From: Clostridia bacterium
GTDB taxonomy: Bacteria > Bacillota > Clostridia > Peptostreptococcales > Anaerovoracaceae
Assembly: GCA_900766045.1 (NCBI GenBank)
Contig: CAAFTW010000040.1
Span: 1 to 15,791, forward strand
DNA length: 15,791 nucleotides
Reading direction: 5' to 3'
Positions within the stretch are counted from its first letter, which is position 1. Each line of letters begins with the position of its first letter. The translations under genes and the position numbers were made by a program. Shown in pieces: positions 13,644-15,791 of this stretch. The notes under the pieces are model-generated. The model was given only the letters and a program-made list of their open reading frames with translations. It was not told where the DNA came from and searched no databases.

Positions 13644-15419
13644 TTACTTCTCTTCCTCCAGCTTCTCAATCTTCTTCACGGCCTTATTCACGCTTTTCTT
13701 GCTCGGGCGCATTGCGTAGACCTGATAGTTTCCGGTGGAGTAACACTGGGTGAACTCACCGGTTCCGTTCATGCCCTGCTTCTTGATGGTCCAGTGGTAG
13801 CCGCCCTTCAGCTGCATGCGGATCAGACTGCTGATCTCATTCTGAGACATATTGATCTGGATGTAATCTCTGCTGGCATCCAGAATGCTGGAATAGTGGG
13901 TGAGCAGGGTCTTGCTGCTGGTCACTTTCTTAATCATAGCCTCCAGAACCTTGGCCTGATCGCGGTTCCGCTGCAGGTCACCGTCCTCGAAGGCGTGGCG
14001 CTCACGCGCGAATGCCAGAGCCTGCGCGCCGTTCAGGTGATTCTTTCCCTTCTTGAACTCGAAGTAGCGCTGTCCGTGTGTTACAAACGCCTGCTTGGAG
14101 TAAACGTCTACGCCGCCGATGGCATTGATGACCTGTTTTACCGTCGAATAATTTACCTTCACGTAGTAGTTCATATCCATGCCGGTCAGATCCTCAACAG
14201 ATTCCAGTGTCTGCTGGATGCCGTAAATTCCTGTATGGGTCAGCTTATCCTCTGCGTTGTCTTTTTCCGTCAGGCGGATAATGTAGTCACGCGGAATCGA
14301 CGTCAGCAGAATCGTGTGCGTTCTCGGATTGACCGTAACGATCATGTTGACATCGGAACGTGATACGGTGTCGATCTTTCCCGCCGTGTCCAGACCACTC
14401 AGGTAGATATTAAACGGTGTCGTTGTAACCGATACATTCTTAGACAGGTCCGCCGTGGCTGCCTTTACCTTGATCTTTTTCAGGATTCTCGTTTTCTTCT
14501 TGAATGAGCTGTCTCTTTCCGCAATTCCGGAATAATGTCCGGCGCTGAGCAGAGCCGCGCTGCCATTGTCATCCTCAAGCTTCTTTCCGATTTTCTTGAG
14601 ACTGGATTTATAAATGTAGCTGGCATCCGCATAGGACTGCAGCCTCTTTTTTGCTGCCGCATCGCCGTTTCCCGCCTTGGAATACAGCATGACGTCACTT
14701 CCGTCCAGATCGCTGATCGTAACGTAATCGCTGTTTTTATTCACGACGACGTAATATTCCTGTTCCTGCGTCGTCATATTGGTCGTGACGGAAGACAGGA
14801 ACTGCGAGGTTTTATCCATATTCCGGACTGCGTATATCCCAGTCGCCGCAATGACGATGGACAAAATAAAACTGATCGCTCTCCTCGACTTCTTAAACGC
14901 GCGGAAAAACATCGGAATAAACAGCAAGAGGCCGACGACCACGACAGCGATGATGATTCCAGCAAGCCATTTTCCCGGCAGCAGGCCGAAACCCAGCACA
15001 GTCTTTCCCGTCCAGGCCAGAACGCCCGCAAACACAACCGCCCAGATCCTTATGATCCAGAATATCGGGGAGTGATCCCGTCTCTTCCTGTGCGCTCTTC
15101 TCTGTTCCCGACCGGAATGGCGGCTGTCCGCGCTGCCGGATGCCGTTATCCGTTCAGATCCAGAAAGGGCAGACCCTGAAGCGGCAGAGCCATGTGAACC
15201 GTATCTCTGCGCCCGGCGCGCCTTTGTTTTTTCTCCATGTGCTGACGCCTGACCGCGGCCCGGCACAGAGTGTGATTTCGATTTATTCTGTGCCTGCCGC
15301 TGCCGGTCCATCTCGTGCGCATGTGCCTCGGCCGCTTTTCTTCTGCGGTCGATTTCCTGCCTGCGCCGGACTGCTTCTTTCCTCAGCTGATCTGCATTCT
15401 TTTTCTGCTGATCCGACAT
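13644..15419 (-). CDS. LytR-CpsA-Psr (LCP) family cell-wall glycopolymer transferase
   Basis: LCP proteins transfer phosphate-linked glycopolymers such as teichoic acids or capsule from lipid carriers to peptidoglycan on the outer membrane face. The 591-residue product starts with a long, highly charged, low-complexity cytoplasmic region (1-115, rich in R, K, Q and S). Three membrane spans follow (about 118-136, 151-171, 181-197). A linker leads to the LCP domain (about 335-500). Family residues are visible in SRSDVNM (R354, D356), PRDY (R377, D378), FARERH (R472, R474) and DLQRNRDQ (R484, R486). A basic tail ends it. Most LCP proteins have one span and a short N-terminus, so three spans and 115 charged residues are unusual. 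The ATG at 15419 follows GGGAG. The gene has its own promoter and no partner genes here. Confidence 0.9.
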   Translation of the reverse strand: MSDQQKKNADQLRKEAVRRRQEIDRRRKAAEAHAHEMDRQRQAQNKSKSHSVPGRGQASAHGEKTKARRAQRYGSHGSAASGSALSGSERITASGSADSRHSGREQRRAHRKRRDHSPIFWIIRIWAVVFAGVLAWTGKTVLGFGLLPGKWLAGIIIAVVVVGLLLFIPMFFRAFKKSRRAISFILSIVIAATGIYAVRNMDKTSQFLSSVTTNMTTQEQEYYVVVNKNSDYVTISDLDGSDVMLYSKAGNGDAAAKKRLQSYADASYIYKSSLKKIGKKLEDDNGSAALLSAGHYSGIAERDSSFKKKTRILKKIKVKAATADLSKNVSVTTTPFNIYLSGLDTAGKIDTVSRSDVNMIVTVNPRTHTILLTSIPRDYIIRLTEKDNAEDKLTHTGIYGIQQTLESVEDLTGMDMNYYVKVNYSTVKQVINAIGGVDVYSKQAFVTHGQRYFEFKKGKNHLNGAQALAFARERHAFEDGDLQRNRDQAKVLEAMIKKVTSSKTLLTHYSSILDASRDYIQINMSQNEISSLIRMQLKGGYHWTIKKQGMNGTGEFTQCYSTGNYQVYAMRPSKKSVNKAVKKIEKLEEEK

Positions 15420-15542
15420 CCTGATCTCCCATCTGTATTACCAAAAGCCGCAGACAGCTGCAGCCTCCGTAATTCCCTGTTTCCTCTGCCGCATAAAAAA
15501 ACGGCATCTATCTTCCTGTTCTTTCAACAAGTTAACTACTGA

Positions 15543-15571
15543 ATTATATCAACATGAAGATACAGTTTCAA
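15543..15571 (-). promoter_or_regulatory. Sigma-A promoter of the LCP gene
   Basis: TTGAAA (15571-15566) and a perfect TATAAT (15548-15543) are 17 bp apart on the minus strand. Transcription would start near 15536, giving a leader of about 117 nt that contains a small stem (15506-15502 with 15491-15487, CGGCA/TGCCG). It lies just downstream of the tuf terminator, so the gene is independent of tuf. Confidence 0.8.
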
Positions 15572-15623
15572 TAAATGACACACAAACAACATTCTTAAAA
15601 AATATTAACGGCAGGCCGGGCAG

Positions 15624-15669
15624 AAAAAAAGAGCCGCGCTCCCAGCATCTCTGCTGAAAGCACAGCTCT
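15624..15669 (-). terminator. Strong intrinsic terminator after tuf
   Basis: On the minus strand, 15669-15652 and 15647-15630 form an uninterrupted 18-bp stem (G-U pairs included) capped by a GAGA tetraloop of the GNRA type. Seven U (15630-15624) follow, the first of them overlapping the stem base. It begins 34 bp after the tuf stop codon. Confidence 0.95.
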
Positions 15670-15703
15670 CATTAGTCTCGTGTTATCGTCTCAGGATCTT
15701 CTA

Positions 15704-15791
15704 TTACTCGATGATCTCTGTTACAACTCCGGATCCTACTGTTCTTCCGCCTTCACGAATAGCGAATCTCAGTCCTTCTTCCATCGCAACT
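15704..15791 (-). CDS. tuf: Elongation factor Tu, C-terminal end (partial)
   Basis: The final 28 codons of the gene are present, and the rest lies beyond the high-coordinate edge. They encode VAMEEGLRFAIREGGRTVGS followed by GVVTEIIE and a TAA stop. This is the highly conserved end of EF-Tu domain III, which delivers aminoacyl-tRNA to the ribosome. The FAIREGGRTVG block is diagnostic. No start, promoter or upstream neighbour can be seen. Confidence 0.95.
   Translation of the reverse strand, partial: VAMEEGLRFAIREGGRTVGSGVVTEIIE

Noticed and set aside
1..15791. CRISPR array, insertion sequence or phage integration
   Set aside because: No regularly spaced direct repeats, transposase, integrase or target-site duplications were seen.

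Overview
The window is a ribosomal-protein/RNA-polymerase locus of a low-to-mid GC Gram-positive bacterium. Every supported gene lies on the minus strand, so in transcription order it runs from high to low coordinates: 3' end of tuf (EF-Tu) - LCP-family envelope gene - rpmG - secE - nusG - rplK - rplA - rplJ - rplL - rpoB - rpoC - 5' part of a secreted repeat-bearing surface protein. Several features point to Bacillota, probably class Clostridia: strong AGGAGG-type ribosome binding sites, RpoC without the long trigger-loop insertion of Proteobacteria, a 49-residue four-cysteine L33, a short single-span SecE, an L10 leader of the Gram-positive attenuator type, and an LCP cell-wall protein. Genus cannot be set from the sequence alone.

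Right end (13.6-15.8 kb): the last 28 codons of tuf are followed by a very strong intrinsic terminator. A separate gene for a LytR-CpsA-Psr protein follows, with its own sigma-A-type promoter. It sits between tuf and the ribosomal cluster and probably works in cell-wall glycopolymer attachment.

Centre (9.8-13.5 kb): a near-consensus promoter (TTGACA-17-TATAGT) drives rpmG-secE-nusG-rplK-rplA, packed with gaps of 15-57 bp. Two RNA control elements are visible. One is a candidate L1-binding stem between rplK and rplA that resembles the L1 site of 23S rRNA. The other is an L10 leader before rplJ with mutually exclusive antiterminator and terminator hairpins. A strong terminator follows rplL.

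Left half (1.75-9.5 kb): rpoB and rpoC have their own promoter (TTGCAG-17-TATAAT) and end at a terminator after rpoC. The 443-bp rplL-rpoB spacer is not empty: it holds an 18-bp perfect palindrome, the rplL terminator, a nested inverted-repeat structure and the rpoB promoter.

Left end (1-1.7 kb): a partial gene encodes an exported protein with a signal peptide, an unrecognised AT-rich N-terminal region and at least two InlB B-type (Listeria-Bacteroides) repeats. It has its own promoter and a leader with competing stems and a G7 tract. It is the only clearly accessory gene here.

Most of the window is ordinary conserved housekeeping sequence. I found no CRISPR array, transposase, tRNA, rRNA or phage gene, and no convincing evidence of a new multi-gene system. 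The points most worth a second look are the RNA structures and the accessory surface gene.
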